NCBI GenBank assembly: GCA_964247975.1
Contig: CAXTWH010000001.1
Coordinates: forward strand, 62,001 to 126,000
DNA: 64,000 bases
DNA from: KBS-96 sp964247975
GTDB taxonomy: Bacteria > Acidobacteriota > Terriglobia > Bryobacterales > Bryobacteraceae
Direction: 5' to 3'
The translations under genes and the position numbers were made by a program. This document shows positions 50,764 through 59,541 of this stretch, one piece after another. The notes under the pieces were generated by a model that saw only the letters and a list, made by a program, of their open reading frames with translations, ran no database searches and was not told the DNA's origin. Within the stretch, counting starts at the first letter, position 1. The number at the start of each line of letters is the position of its first letter.

Positions 50764-51066
50764 TTTTTGCATTTTGCTGTTAAATTTATAAATAACAGTG
50801 CAGTTATGGATGATCAAGTTTTCCTCTGACACCAGATTTGCTTCTAAATGAATTTTCAGGCCGGCCTTCAAACGCCAGTCTTATCACTTTTACTGGAACT
50901 TACATTGCGCTAATGCTGCTGTGTGGCAACCATCGCGCTTATGGTGTGGTTAAGCCTAACCCCGTTCCCATTCTTCGCAATTCCTTCATATACTATGGGC
51001 GTAGCCCGAGTGAAGCTTCAGTTTTTGCGCTGTTCTTAACTCGTATGAATAAGAGAGTGCTTGAAA
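50764..51066. other. Intergenic region with a degenerate tRNA-end-like sequence
   Basis: About 300 bp with no convincing gene; an open 83-codon frame here lacks protein features. CCTCT-GA-CACCAGAT at 50823-50837 resembles the end of the tRNA-Leu gene and its flank, CCTCT-CCG-CACCAGAT at 49113-49128. This could be a worn attachment site, but the match is short. Confidence 0.3.
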
Positions 51067-52389
51067 ATGTCCGGCGTTTTGGCGACTAGCGGAGTATTGT
51101 CACAATTAATGGCTGATGAGCAGCAGGACGCTCGTCGGAAAAACTGGGGCGGCAACTATCAGTATCAGGCGGACAAACTGCATTTTCCGCAATCGATAGA
51201 GGAAACGCAGCAGATTGTGAAACGCTGCACCAAGGTAAAAGCTTTAGGGTCGCGCCATTCGTTCAATAGTATTGCGGATTGCGAACATGACCAGATTTCG
51301 TTGAAAGCCATAAAAGAAATGGAACTTGACACGAAATCGCGCACAGTGACGGTCGGGGCGGGGGTGGCCTACGGCCAACTGGCTCCTTACCTGCAAAGTC
51401 ATGGCTATGCGCTGCATAATTTGGCTTCGCTGCCGCATATTTCCATAGCCGGGGCGCGTGCAACGGCGACGCACGGCTCCGGCCTGAAGAACGGTAATCT
51501 GGCAACGGCGGTTTCCGCGCTGGAGATTGTCACGGCCGACGGCGAAGTCGTGACGCTTTCCCGAGAAAAAGACGGCGAACAATTTCATGGAGCAGTGGTA
51601 GACCTGGGCGGAATCGGAGTGGTAACGAAACTGACGCTCGATGTGCAGCCCACGTTCGATATACGGCAAGTGGTTTATGAGAATCTATCCTTCGATAAGC
51701 TAGAACATCATTTTGAAGAGATTTTCGCCAGCGGCTACAGCGTGAGCTTATTTACCGATTGGCAGAACCACCGAGTGACTCAGGCGTGGATTAAGAGCCT
51801 GGTGGAGCCGGGTCATTCAGCGGAGTTTAAGCAGGACTTCTTTGGAGCAACGCTAGCCACCCGGAAACTGCATCCGCTGGCGGGGCATCCGGCGGAGAAC
51901 TGCACGGAGCAGTTAGGAATTCCCGGTCCCTGGCATGAACGCTTACCGCACTTTCGCATGAACTTCACGCCAAGCAGCGGAGATGAGATGCAATCAGAAT
52001 ATTTTGTGCCGCGCGAGAAAGGATACCAAGCGATTCTGGCCGTGGAAACACTACGGGACCAGATTACGCCGCATCTGATGGTTTCCGAGTTCCGGACGAT
52101 TGCCGCTGACCATTTCTGGATGAGCCCGTGCTATGAACGGGATTCGATGGCGATTCATTTTACCTGGAAGCCGGAGTGGCCGGCGGTGAAGCAGGTGCTG
52201 CCGATGATTGAAGAACAGCTTGCGCCGTTTGACTCCAAACCGCATTGGGCAAAGCTGTTCACTGTGCAGCCCTCAAAACTGAAAACGCTTTACCCAAAAC
52301 TGCCTGATTATCAGGCATTACTGAAGCAGTACGATCCGCAAGGCAAGTTCCGCAACCAGTTCCTGAACACCAACATCTTCGGCGGTTAA
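51067..52389 (+). CDS. FAD-dependent alditol oxidase-like protein
   Basis: 440 residues from the ATG at 51067; in-frame starts at 51061 (TTG) and 51109 (ATG) are alternatives. The vanillyl-alcohol-oxidase fold is clear: NWGGNYQYQADKLHFPQSIE, VKALGSRHSFNSIAD, LASLPHISIAGARATATHGSG with H136 for covalent FAD, then SALEIVTADGEVVTL. The C-terminal substrate domain includes EFRTIAADHFWMSPCYERDS and HWAKLFTV. This matches soluble alditol/xylitol oxidases that make an aldose and hydrogen peroxide. L-gulonolactone oxidase is a related alternative. Confidence 0.85.
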   Translation: MSGVLATSGVLSQLMADEQQDARRKNWGGNYQYQADKLHFPQSIEETQQIVKRCTKVKALGSRHSFNSIADCEHDQISLKAIKEMELDTKSRTVTVGAGVAYGQLAPYLQSHGYALHNLASLPHISIAGARATATHGSGLKNGNLATAVSALEIVTADGEVVTLSREKDGEQFHGAVVDLGGIGVVTKLTLDVQPTFDIRQVVYENLSFDKLEHHFEEIFASGYSVSLFTDWQNHRVTQAWIKSLVEPGHSAEFKQDFFGATLATRKLHPLAGHPAENCTEQLGIPGPWHERLPHFRMNFTPSSGDEMQSEYFVPREKGYQAILAVETLRDQITPHLMVSEFRTIAADHFWMSPCYERDSMAIHFTWKPEWPAVKQVLPMIEEQLAPFDSKPHWAKLFTVQPSKLKTLYPKLPDYQALLKQYDPQGKFRNQFLNTNIFGG

Positions 52390-52470
52390 TTGTAGCCACC
52401 GCGAAACGATATTGAAACTCGCCGGCAACGTCCGTTGTTAAATACAGTTAGGGATAGCCGACGATTTTTC

Positions 52471-53439
52471 ATGCAAACAACACTGAATATTTTAGAAACA
52501 GTTCTTTTAATTCTGGCCATCCTGGTAGCGCTGGTGATTCTAGCAACAGCGGTTCTGGCATTGTTCAGAGTACTTAAAACCAGACGAGGCGGGACAAAAG
52601 AACAGCGTCATGAAACGGAACTGGAGATTACGCGGCTCGATAAGGATTTAGCCGGCCGCGTACAGGAAGTAAGGCGCAGTTTATTAACGGAAAAAGAACG
52701 CAAGAAACTGCCGAAGAACAAAGACGACCAGCAGTATGAAAGCACGGTGTATGTGCTTGAGTTTCATCCTAGCTTGCGGGCGCAGGAAGTGGAATCGTTG
52801 CGCAGGGAAGTGGACATCATTACCCAGATTGCCACGCCGAAGGATGAAGTGGTAGTTCGCATTGATTCGCCGGGCGGATCAGTAAACGGGTACGGACATG
52901 CAGCTTCGCAACTGTTGCGAGTCCATAGCGTGGGTATTCCATTAACAATTTGCGTAGACGAAGTGGCGGCCTCGGGCGGCTATATGTGCGCGGCGGTCGC
53001 GGATAAAATTATCGCGGCTCCTTTTGCTTACATTGGGTCCATTGGCGTAGTGGCGGGAATACCGAACTTCGTAGGGCTCATGAACAAGATTGGAGTGAAG
53101 TATCTGGAATTGACAGCAGGCGAAAACAAGCGAACCCTGACACCGTTTTCGGAGCCGACGCCGCAGAAAGAAGCCATTGAACTGGAGCGCTTGCAGGCAA
53201 TTCACGATGCGTTTAAGAATCTTATCAAGCAGCGCAGGCCGAACCTGGACATCGACAAGGTAGCTGACGGAAACTATTGGCTGGCTTTGGAAGCTCAGAA
53301 GCTGGGTCTGGTGGATGAGATACAAACCAGCGATGAGTACTTAATTCAGCAATCAAAAGCAAACCGGCGCATTCTGAAAATTAGCTGCAAGCCGGAGAAA
53401 GAGGGCCTGGTAGCAAAACTGATGGATGGGATTGGATAA
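52471..53439 (+). CDS. SohB-like inner-membrane serine protease (signal peptide peptidase family, S49)
   Basis: 322 residues from the ATG at 52471; the frame is open from 52435. One transmembrane helix (TVLLILAILVALVILATAVLALF) is followed by a coiled, charged linker (~40-95). The S49 protease domain has EVVVRIDSPGGSVNGYGHA, the nucleophile S168 in DEVAASGGYMCAAVA and the general base K220 in TAGENKRTLTPF. The Ser-Lys dyad is intact. Close to SohB in size and layout. It probably degrades signal peptides or membrane proteins from the periplasmic side. Confidence 0.88.
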   Translation: MQTTLNILETVLLILAILVALVILATAVLALFRVLKTRRGGTKEQRHETELEITRLDKDLAGRVQEVRRSLLTEKERKKLPKNKDDQQYESTVYVLEFHPSLRAQEVESLRREVDIITQIATPKDEVVVRIDSPGGSVNGYGHAASQLLRVHSVGIPLTICVDEVAASGGYMCAAVADKIIAAPFAYIGSIGVVAGIPNFVGLMNKIGVKYLELTAGENKRTLTPFSEPTPQKEAIELERLQAIHDAFKNLIKQRRPNLDIDKVADGNYWLALEAQKLGLVDEIQTSDEYLIQQSKANRRILKISCKPEKEGLVAKLMDGIG

Positions 53440-53491
53440 GGACCGAGGCGAGCGCGGGTTTCTGTGAAATAATTGGGGCTGGAATCAGCTT

Positions 53492-54172
53492 ATGAAACGC
53501 CGGAAATTTGTTCAATCTTTACTGGTCGCCCCGGTTGGACCTGCCGCCTTCGCTGCACAACAGACTGCTGCTCCTTCTTCGTCGGCGCCACTGCCATCAC
53601 AGCAGCCGCCCGGCTCGCAACCGAACACTCCCGCAAAACAGCTTTCACGGCAGCCGCAGGGTGTGCCGAAGCTGGATGTGGTGCAGGCGGATGTGATTTC
53701 CGAAACTGAGCAGCGTTTCTTTAACGCGGACCAGTTTGCCGCGCTGGAAAAACTAGGCAGTGTTTTGATGCCGCCTATGAAAGGCAAACCGGGCGCAATT
53801 GAAGCACATGCGCCGGAGTTTCTGGACTTTCTGATCAGCGTGTCGCTAGCGGACCGGCAGAAGCTTTACTGCGGGGGACTAGACGCGCTGAATGCGCAAG
53901 CAAAGAAGAAATTTCATAAATCCTTTGCGGAGCTGGACACAACCCAGGTGGATGCGATTCTTCGGCCCTTATTAGTGGTAAGACCGTGGCCGGAAGATTT
54001 TCCTGAAGATCCGCTAAAAGATTTTGTGGCGCAAGTGCATGATGATCTGCGAACAGCCACGACCAATTCGCGGGAATGGGCGACAGCTGGGCAAGCAAGC
54101 GGACTTGGCGGACGTGGGTTTCGAGGGTCAGGTTTTTACTGGAAGCCGATTGACCCGGTGACTGAGGTTTAA
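53492..54172 (+). CDS. Gluconate 2-dehydrogenase subunit 3 family protein
   Basis: 226 residues. A Tat-type signal (MKRRKFVQSLLVAPVGPAAFA) precedes a Pro/Ser/Gln-rich linker and a helical domain: FNADQFAALEKLGSVLMPP, GAIEAHAPEFLDFLISVSLA, VRPWPEDFPEDPLKDFVAQV. This is the small subunit that helps export and assemble the GMC dehydrogenase encoded 4 bp downstream. The two form a periplasmic complex that usually passes electrons to a cytochrome c; no cytochrome gene is adjacent here. Confidence 0.87.
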   Translation: MKRRKFVQSLLVAPVGPAAFAAQQTAAPSSSAPLPSQQPPGSQPNTPAKQLSRQPQGVPKLDVVQADVISETEQRFFNADQFAALEKLGSVLMPPMKGKPGAIEAHAPEFLDFLISVSLADRQKLYCGGLDALNAQAKKKFHKSFAELDTTQVDAILRPLLVVRPWPEDFPEDPLKDFVAQVHDDLRTATTNSREWATAGQASGLGGRGFRGSGFYWKPIDPVTEV

Positions 54173-54176
54173 TCAG

Positions 54177-55751
54177 ATGGCCATTAAACAATATGACGTG
54201 CTGATCGTGGGGTCAGGGCATTCGGGCGGCATGGCAGCCAACATCCTTGCCCAAAAGGGTATCTCCTGCCTGATGCTGAACGCAGGCCCGGAAGCTGATT
54301 TTGAACGCGACCGCAGTTTTAAATCTGCGTATGAGTTGCCGTATCGCGGCTTCAACAAGCCGGGCCGTTTGCCGCATGTGTTTCAAGCCACGGAATTCAA
54401 CGCGAACCAATGGGTAGATGAAAAAGAAGTTCCTTACACATACCCGACAAACGCGCCGTACAACTGGGTGCGGGTGCGCTTACTGGGCGGACGGTCTTTG
54501 TTCTGGGCGCGCCAATCGTTCCGGTTGAGCGATTTTGAATTTAAAGCAAGAGAGATAGACGGAACGGGCGACAATTGGCCGATCAGTTTAGCGGATTTAG
54601 CGCCGTTTTATTCCCGCGCGGAAAAAATTTTTCAGGTGGTAGGACGCAAGGAAGGCTGGTCGCAGTTTCCTGACGGCGATTTTGTTGACACTTCTTTTCC
54701 GCCCGACAGCGAGACGATTAAACAAGTAACGGAACTGGCCACTAAGCAGAACATTCCAGTCTCGAAGGGCCGTTACGCCAGAGGGCAAAACGGGTTGGCA
54801 AGTTCCATTAACTTGTTATTGCCGGATGCGCTGGCTACGGGCAAGCTTGATATTGTGCAGAACGCCATTGTGCGCGAAATCAGCGTTGATAAGAACACAG
54901 GACTGGCGAACGGAGCGCACTTTGTTGACCGGCACACAAGCCGTGAAATGCATGTGAAAGCGCGGATTGTGGTGCTGGCGGCGGGATGCCTGGAAAGCAC
55001 TCGGCTGCTGATGAATTCCAACATCTGCAATTCCAGCGGCGTGATGGGGCATTACCTGGTAGACCAGATGTATGGCGTGTCGGTAGTGGCATCAGTGCCG
55101 GAAGCGCGCGACCGGAAAGCAAAACCAGGGTTGATGGGCGGCGGCGTGTTTATTCCGCGATTCCGTAATCTGACAAAAGACGACAAGAGAAATTTCATTA
55201 AGGGTTATTGCGTCACTATCACTAGCGGCGGCAATGCGAGTCCTAATTTCTTCCCGCTGTATGGAGAAGAATTGCAGAACAAGCTCGATAGCTATGCCGG
55301 TTCCTGCGTATCGGGCGGTATTTTCGGCGAGCGGGTTGCTCGTTACGAGAACCATGTGCGGATTGATAAAAGCGTGACGGACCGGTGGGGCATTCCGGTG
55401 CTGCATATTGAAGCGCGCGACACTGATAACGAGCGCAACCTGACCAAGGACGCGGCCGACACAATTGAAGAATTGTTCCATCAGGCGGGTTGGGAAATAA
55501 TCTGCAAAACGGACCGGGTGAATCCGCCGGGCTACAGCATTCATGAGGTCGGCACGTGCCGCATGGGAGATAACCCGAAGACGAGCGTGCTGAATAAATG
55601 GTGTCAAAGCCACGATATAAAAAATCTATTTGTGGTGGACGGCGCAAGTTTTGTGACCTGCGGCTGGCAGAATCCGACCATGACGATTCTTGCATTGTCG
55701 ATGCGAGCATCAGAATATCTGGCGGAACAGATGAAACAGCAAAATGTTTGA
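54177..55751 (+). CDS. GMC-family oxidoreductase, large subunit
   Basis: 524 residues. The FAD-binding Rossmann motif is at 7-32 (DVLIVGSGHSGGMAANILAQ). Later motifs are RLLGGRSLFWARQSFRLSDF, RIVVLAAGCLESTRLLMNSN, and the C-terminal NPPGYSIHEVGTCRMGDNP, with NLFVVDGASFVTCGWQNPTM, where the catalytic His/Asn lie. It lacks its own signal and would be carried across by the Tat signal of the adjacent small subunit. The substrate is an alcohol or sugar acid, not readable from sequence. Close to membrane-bound gluconate or sorbitol dehydrogenases. Confidence 0.9.
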   Translation: MAIKQYDVLIVGSGHSGGMAANILAQKGISCLMLNAGPEADFERDRSFKSAYELPYRGFNKPGRLPHVFQATEFNANQWVDEKEVPYTYPTNAPYNWVRVRLLGGRSLFWARQSFRLSDFEFKAREIDGTGDNWPISLADLAPFYSRAEKIFQVVGRKEGWSQFPDGDFVDTSFPPDSETIKQVTELATKQNIPVSKGRYARGQNGLASSINLLLPDALATGKLDIVQNAIVREISVDKNTGLANGAHFVDRHTSREMHVKARIVVLAAGCLESTRLLMNSNICNSSGVMGHYLVDQMYGVSVVASVPEARDRKAKPGLMGGGVFIPRFRNLTKDDKRNFIKGYCVTITSGGNASPNFFPLYGEELQNKLDSYAGSCVSGGIFGERVARYENHVRIDKSVTDRWGIPVLHIEARDTDNERNLTKDAADTIEELFHQAGWEIICKTDRVNPPGYSIHEVGTCRMGDNPKTSVLNKWCQSHDIKNLFVVDGASFVTCGWQNPTMTILALSMRASEYLAEQMKQQNV

Positions 55752-55787
55752 GCTGGTTTTCCGATTCAACGATGTTACAAATGGGAT

Positions 55788-56255
55788 GTGCGAAGGATTG
55801 CGCCTGACAGCCTAGCTTGCGTTTGCGCGCTTCTGTTGTTCCTGTTCGGATGCAACAACATCAACAAGCGGCCTTTAGTAGGGATGAATGCTTCGCAGCG
55901 AAAACTAGCGATGGCGAGCGCGGACCGGCTGCGTGAAGAGTTGAATCGAGGAGCTTGCCAAACTATTTACGACGAAGCCGATTCCGTGTTTCGCTCATCT
56001 CAAATTCCATTGGATTGGCTGGCGCAGTGCGAGTATATGCGAAATCAACTGGGAAAATGGCGTAGCTTTAATTCGCAAATGCGTGAAAAATTTGGCATTC
56101 CGCTGACGATTGTTGCAAGCGGCCCGGCAGTTTTTAGTTCAGGGAACTATCAGGTGGAAGTGATCTGGCATCTGAACGGCGGCCGCGCGGAACTATTTTC
56201 TTTATCGCTGGAAGGAAATGGCCGACATCTCAAGGTGCCGCCTCCCTTGGCGTGA
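55788..56255 (+). CDS. Hypothetical lipoprotein
   Basis: 155 residues from a GTG start. The N-terminus is a lipoprotein signal (RIAPDSLACVCALLLFLFGC) with lipobox L-F-G-C, so the protein would be anchored to a membrane. The mature part is small and mixed alpha/beta: DRLREELNRGACQTIYDEAD, WLAQCEYMRNQLGKWRSFN, then beta strands (YQVEVIWHLNGGRAELFSL). The pattern recalls small DUF4019-like or NTF2-like proteins, but no family is certain. It follows the GMC gene by 36 bp. Confidence 0.6.
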   Translation: MRRIAPDSLACVCALLLFLFGCNNINKRPLVGMNASQRKLAMASADRLREELNRGACQTIYDEADSVFRSSQIPLDWLAQCEYMRNQLGKWRSFNSQMREKFGIPLTIVASGPAVFSSGNYQVEVIWHLNGGRAELFSLSLEGNGRHLKVPPPLA

Positions 56256-56447
56256 TGACTTATCAGAGTGGGGCTTAGCAGGCGCGGTACTGAGCTGAAA
56301 ACCATTCCTGAGAATTTTGAACAAGAGAAAACACCCCATTACTTACCGAACTATTAAGCAGCGTTTTTGATTACCGTTGTACCCAAGAAACAGAACTATA
56401 ATTGAGCCAGCAATGTTGATTTATCTTTTAGGACTACAGGGGTTTGA

Positions 56448-58322
56448 GTGAGCGAGTCGCTTTTTCAAGATCTTCAAAAGGATAGTCGCCACGCATATCC
56501 CCGTCCACAGCTTCAAAGGAACAATTGGATTTCATTAAATGGAGTTTGGGATTTCGCATTTGACGCAGAAGGCGTTCATAGCGATCCACAAGCCATTCAA
56601 TGGACTTCGCTGATTACAGTTCCGTTTAGCCCCGAAACGCCGGCCAGCGGCGTTCATGAAACAGGGCTTTACCGGGCCGTGTGGTACCGGAGGCAATTTG
56701 AACGACCGTTTATTGAAGCCGGGCAAAAACTCCTGCTGCATTTTGAAGCGGTAGATTATCAAGCTACAGTTTGGATAAACGGGGCGGAGGTAGTGAGACA
56801 TGAAGGCGGCTATACGCCGTTTTACGCTGATATTACTCACGCCTTAACCGACCACGGACCGCAGGAAATTGTTGTGCAGGCAATGGATGATCCTTTGGAC
56901 CTGGCCAAACCGCGCGGCAAACAGGACTGGAAGCTGGAACCGCATTCCATCTGGTATCCACGCACTACCGGCATTTGGCAGACAGTCTGGCTCGAAGCCG
57001 TTCCCGATTCCTTCATCAAAACAGTGCGGTGGACTTCCAATCTGGAAAATTGGTCCATCGGTTTGGAAGCGATGATTGGCGGAACACAAATACCAGGCTT
57101 AACCCTGGCGGTTTGCCTGCGTGCCGGAGAACAACTGCTTTCGCAGGACGTTTATTCCGTAGTTTCGGGCGAAGTGCATCGGCAAATTGCGCTTTCCGAC
57201 CCCGGCATTGATGATTTCCGGAACGAGTTGCTTTGGAGTCCTTCCTCACCGAACCTGATCGATGTGGAACTGGAACTGCGTGACAAACGGGGCAACACGC
57301 TTGATCGCATTTCCAGTTATACCGCTTTGCGCGCGATTGCGATTCAAGGCGACCGCTTCATTCTGAATGGGCGGCCGCTGGTTTTACGCATGGTGCTGGA
57401 CCAAGGCTACTGGCTGGATAGCGGTTTAACAGCTCCAAGCGATGATGCGCTGCGGCAGGATGTAATTTTAGCCAAAAAGCTTGGCTTCAACGGCGTACGT
57501 AAACATCAGAAAATTGAGAACACACGCTATCTCTACTGGGCCGATCGGTTAGGCCTGCTGGTGTGGGAAGAAATGCCGAGCGCGTATCGCTTCACAAAGA
57601 GATCCGTCGGACGGCTCACGCGCGAGTGGCTGGAAGTTTTAAATCGGGATTGCAGTCACCCTTGTATCGTAGCCTGGGTTCCGTTTAATGAGTCCTGGGG
57701 CGTGCCGGACCTGCCGGATAGTCCGGCGCAGCGGCACTATGTGCAAGCACTTTATCATCTAACGAAAACTTTCGATCCGACGCGGCCAGTAATCGGAAAC
57801 GACGGTTGGGAAAGCATAGCAACAGATATTATTGGCATTCACGATTATGATGCGCGGCCAGAGCGGATCGGTAAACGCTATAGATTAGATGATCTGGAAT
57901 CACACCTGTTAAAGCGCGAACGGCCCGGCGGAAGAATGCTGGTACTTGGGTCAAAGCACATCAGTCAACCCATTATGCTGACCGAATTTGGGGGAATCGC
58001 GCTTTCACCGAAAACGAATGGCGATTGGGGCTATTCGCGATCCGAATCACCTGAACAGTTGTTGGAGCGATACCAAACGCTGCTTGAAACAGTACGAGCA
58101 CTACCTGCTTTAACAGGCTTCTGTTACACACAGTTTACAGACACTTATCAGGAGGCAAACGGATTGTTATTTATGGACCGAACGCCAAAGGCACCCTTTG
58201 ATGAAATTGCGCTGGCTACCAATGGTTCGCGGCCGGATCACGATCTGTTGGAAGAAACAATATGGAGAGAGCAACTTATGAACGGTCAGGCAGGAGTGCC
58301 AAGCCGCTCTGAACGATCATAA
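56448..58322 (+). CDS. Glycoside hydrolase family 2 protein
   Basis: 624 residues from a GTG with CAGGGG upstream. Domains: sugar-binding jelly roll (WISLNGVWDFAFD..., LHFEAVDYQATVWINGAEV), Ig-like middle, then a TIM barrel. The acid/base Glu is E415 in WVPFNESWGVPD and the nucleophile E513 in IMLTEFGGIAL. The NES-W and TEFGG forms are typical of the beta-galactosidase/glucuronidase-like group in Acidobacteria. There is no signal peptide, so it probably works in the cytoplasm on imported sugars. No transporter is adjacent. Confidence 0.9.
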   Translation: MSESLFQDLQKDSRHAYPRPQLQRNNWISLNGVWDFAFDAEGVHSDPQAIQWTSLITVPFSPETPASGVHETGLYRAVWYRRQFERPFIEAGQKLLLHFEAVDYQATVWINGAEVVRHEGGYTPFYADITHALTDHGPQEIVVQAMDDPLDLAKPRGKQDWKLEPHSIWYPRTTGIWQTVWLEAVPDSFIKTVRWTSNLENWSIGLEAMIGGTQIPGLTLAVCLRAGEQLLSQDVYSVVSGEVHRQIALSDPGIDDFRNELLWSPSSPNLIDVELELRDKRGNTLDRISSYTALRAIAIQGDRFILNGRPLVLRMVLDQGYWLDSGLTAPSDDALRQDVILAKKLGFNGVRKHQKIENTRYLYWADRLGLLVWEEMPSAYRFTKRSVGRLTREWLEVLNRDCSHPCIVAWVPFNESWGVPDLPDSPAQRHYVQALYHLTKTFDPTRPVIGNDGWESIATDIIGIHDYDARPERIGKRYRLDDLESHLLKRERPGGRMLVLGSKHISQPIMLTEFGGIALSPKTNGDWGYSRSESPEQLLERYQTLLETVRALPALTGFCYTQFTDTYQEANGLLFMDRTPKAPFDEIALATNGSRPDHDLLEETIWREQLMNGQAGVPSRSERS

Positions 58323-58330
58323 TAAACAAA

Positions 58331-58374
58331 AGAAGATCGTCGGCTTCCGGTTAGTGAATTACCGACGATCTTCT
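58331..58374. terminator. Perfect 13-bp hairpin between convergent genes, bidirectional terminator
   Basis: AGAAGATCGTCGG (58331-58343) pairs without mismatch with CCGACGATCTTCT (58362-58374). A short T-run follows on the + strand (CAGTTTTA) and TTTGTTTATT on the - strand. It separates the GH2 gene from the convergent stress-protein gene. Confidence 0.7.
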
Positions 58375-58379
58375 CAGTT

Positions 58380-58952
58380 TTATATATTGCTGGTGCCGCG
58401 GCGCAGAGGCGTATCGCTTTCCGCGTAATCAGCACTAGCCTCATTGGCAGAAGCTACATCTTCGGCACCGGTTTCTTTCAGAATGGTTTTGGCTTTGCTG
58501 ATCCAATCGCTATTGTCAGCGTGAATGGACACCAAAATACCACCATTTTTGACATGACCCTCATAGCGCTTTGCTTCATATTCGGGAATGCCAGCACCCA
58601 CTAGGCCCCCTAAAACGCCGCCAATCGCGCCACCCGAACCGAGTCCGGCCAAAGTCGCCATAATAGGACCGGCGGCAATGAAAGGCCCAAGGCCAGGAAT
58701 GGCAAGCGCGCCAATTCCGGTAAGAAGTCCTAATGTGCCGCCAACGGCCGCACCGGTGAGGCCGCCGGTGGTTGCTCCTTCCGGCGCTTTTGTATGTTTC
58801 TCATGGGCGAAATCTTTTGTTCCCTGATTGTCTTGCAGCAAAACGGAAATATCTTCATTTCGAAAGCCGCTGGCCAGTATGCGATCAACAGCTTCTTCAG
58901 CCACGGCGCGGTTAGGGTAAATTCCGAAAACTGCGGTATTTTTTCCTGCCAT
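58380..58952 (-). CDS. General stress protein 17M/YflT-like, glycine-rich membrane segment
   Basis: 190 residues. The N-terminal domain (TAVFGIYPNRAVAEEAVDRILASGF) is of the YflT/general-stress-protein type. A long glycine- and alanine-rich hydrophobic middle (GATTGGLTGAAVGGTLGLLTG, then LGPFIAAGPIMATLAGLGSG) is followed by YEAKRYEGHVKNGGILVSIH and an acidic tail. Members are induced by heat, salt and desiccation. It is encoded 36 bp upstream of the BON-domain gene, in the same direction, so the two probably form a stress unit. Confidence 0.8.
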   Translation of the reverse strand: MAGKNTAVFGIYPNRAVAEEAVDRILASGFRNEDISVLLQDNQGTKDFAHEKHTKAPEGATTGGLTGAAVGGTLGLLTGIGALAIPGLGPFIAAGPIMATLAGLGSGGAIGGVLGGLVGAGIPEYEAKRYEGHVKNGGILVSIHADNSDWISKAKTILKETGAEDVASANEASADYAESDTPLRRGTSNI

Positions 58953-58988
58953 AAATTTTCTCCACTTTTCAATCTAAAATCTAATTAG

Positions 58989-59360
58989 TTACTGCTTCGA
59001 ACCTGCTACTGTAAGCTCATTGGTGATATTGCCAGCCCCAGCAATTTCAGTTGCTTTTTGCTCAATATTCTTCTTTTCTTCATCGGAATTGACTGGACCT
59101 TTCAGCGTGACCTTTCCGCCTTTAGCAACAATTTTGCAATTATGCGCGTTCACCGAAAGGGATTTGTCCTTCACAACCGCACGCCGGATTTCTTTCATCA
59201 GTTGCAGGTCGCTTTTTGTATTTTTAGCAGTATCAGCAGACTTAGTTTGATTCTGAGACTGCTTGTTCGTCTTTGTGTTATCAGCGTCCTGCCGGGCCGC
59301 CGCTACTCCAATGCCCGTTGAAAGCGCCACCATCAGCAGCGCCGCTTTAATGCGTACCAT
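58989..59360 (-). CDS. BON-domain periplasmic protein
   Basis: 123 residues. Signal peptide (MVRIKAALLMVALSTGIGVAAA), a Lys/Thr/Asn-rich linker, then one BON domain: LMKEIRRAVVKDKSLSVNAHN, CKIVAKGGKVTLKGPV, EEKKNIEQKATEIAGAGNIT. BON domains bind phospholipid and are typical of osmotic-stress proteins such as OsmY. It lies directly before the YflT-like gene. Confidence 0.9.
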   Translation of the reverse strand: MVRIKAALLMVALSTGIGVAAARQDADNTKTNKQSQNQTKSADTAKNTKSDLQLMKEIRRAVVKDKSLSVNAHNCKIVAKGGKVTLKGPVNSDEEKKNIEQKATEIAGAGNITNELTVAGSKQ

Positions 59361-59541
59361 CCCGTATTCTCCGTTGTATCTCGTAGTTCAGTCTCGCGAA
59401 AAGTGAGACTACGCTGAAGGGAAGGTGTTATCAAGAAAGTGCGATAGTTACGCTAGTTTGTACTAGTTAGGTAAGCCAGAAAACCTTTTCCTACGCTAAA
59501 CCCTTAAAATCCGAACAACCACGCGAATAAGTTTGAAACTA

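Noticed and set aside
50838..51089. 83-codon frame between the dGTPase and AldO-like genes
   Set aside because: No ribosome-binding site, no domain, and it overlaps the next gene's start.
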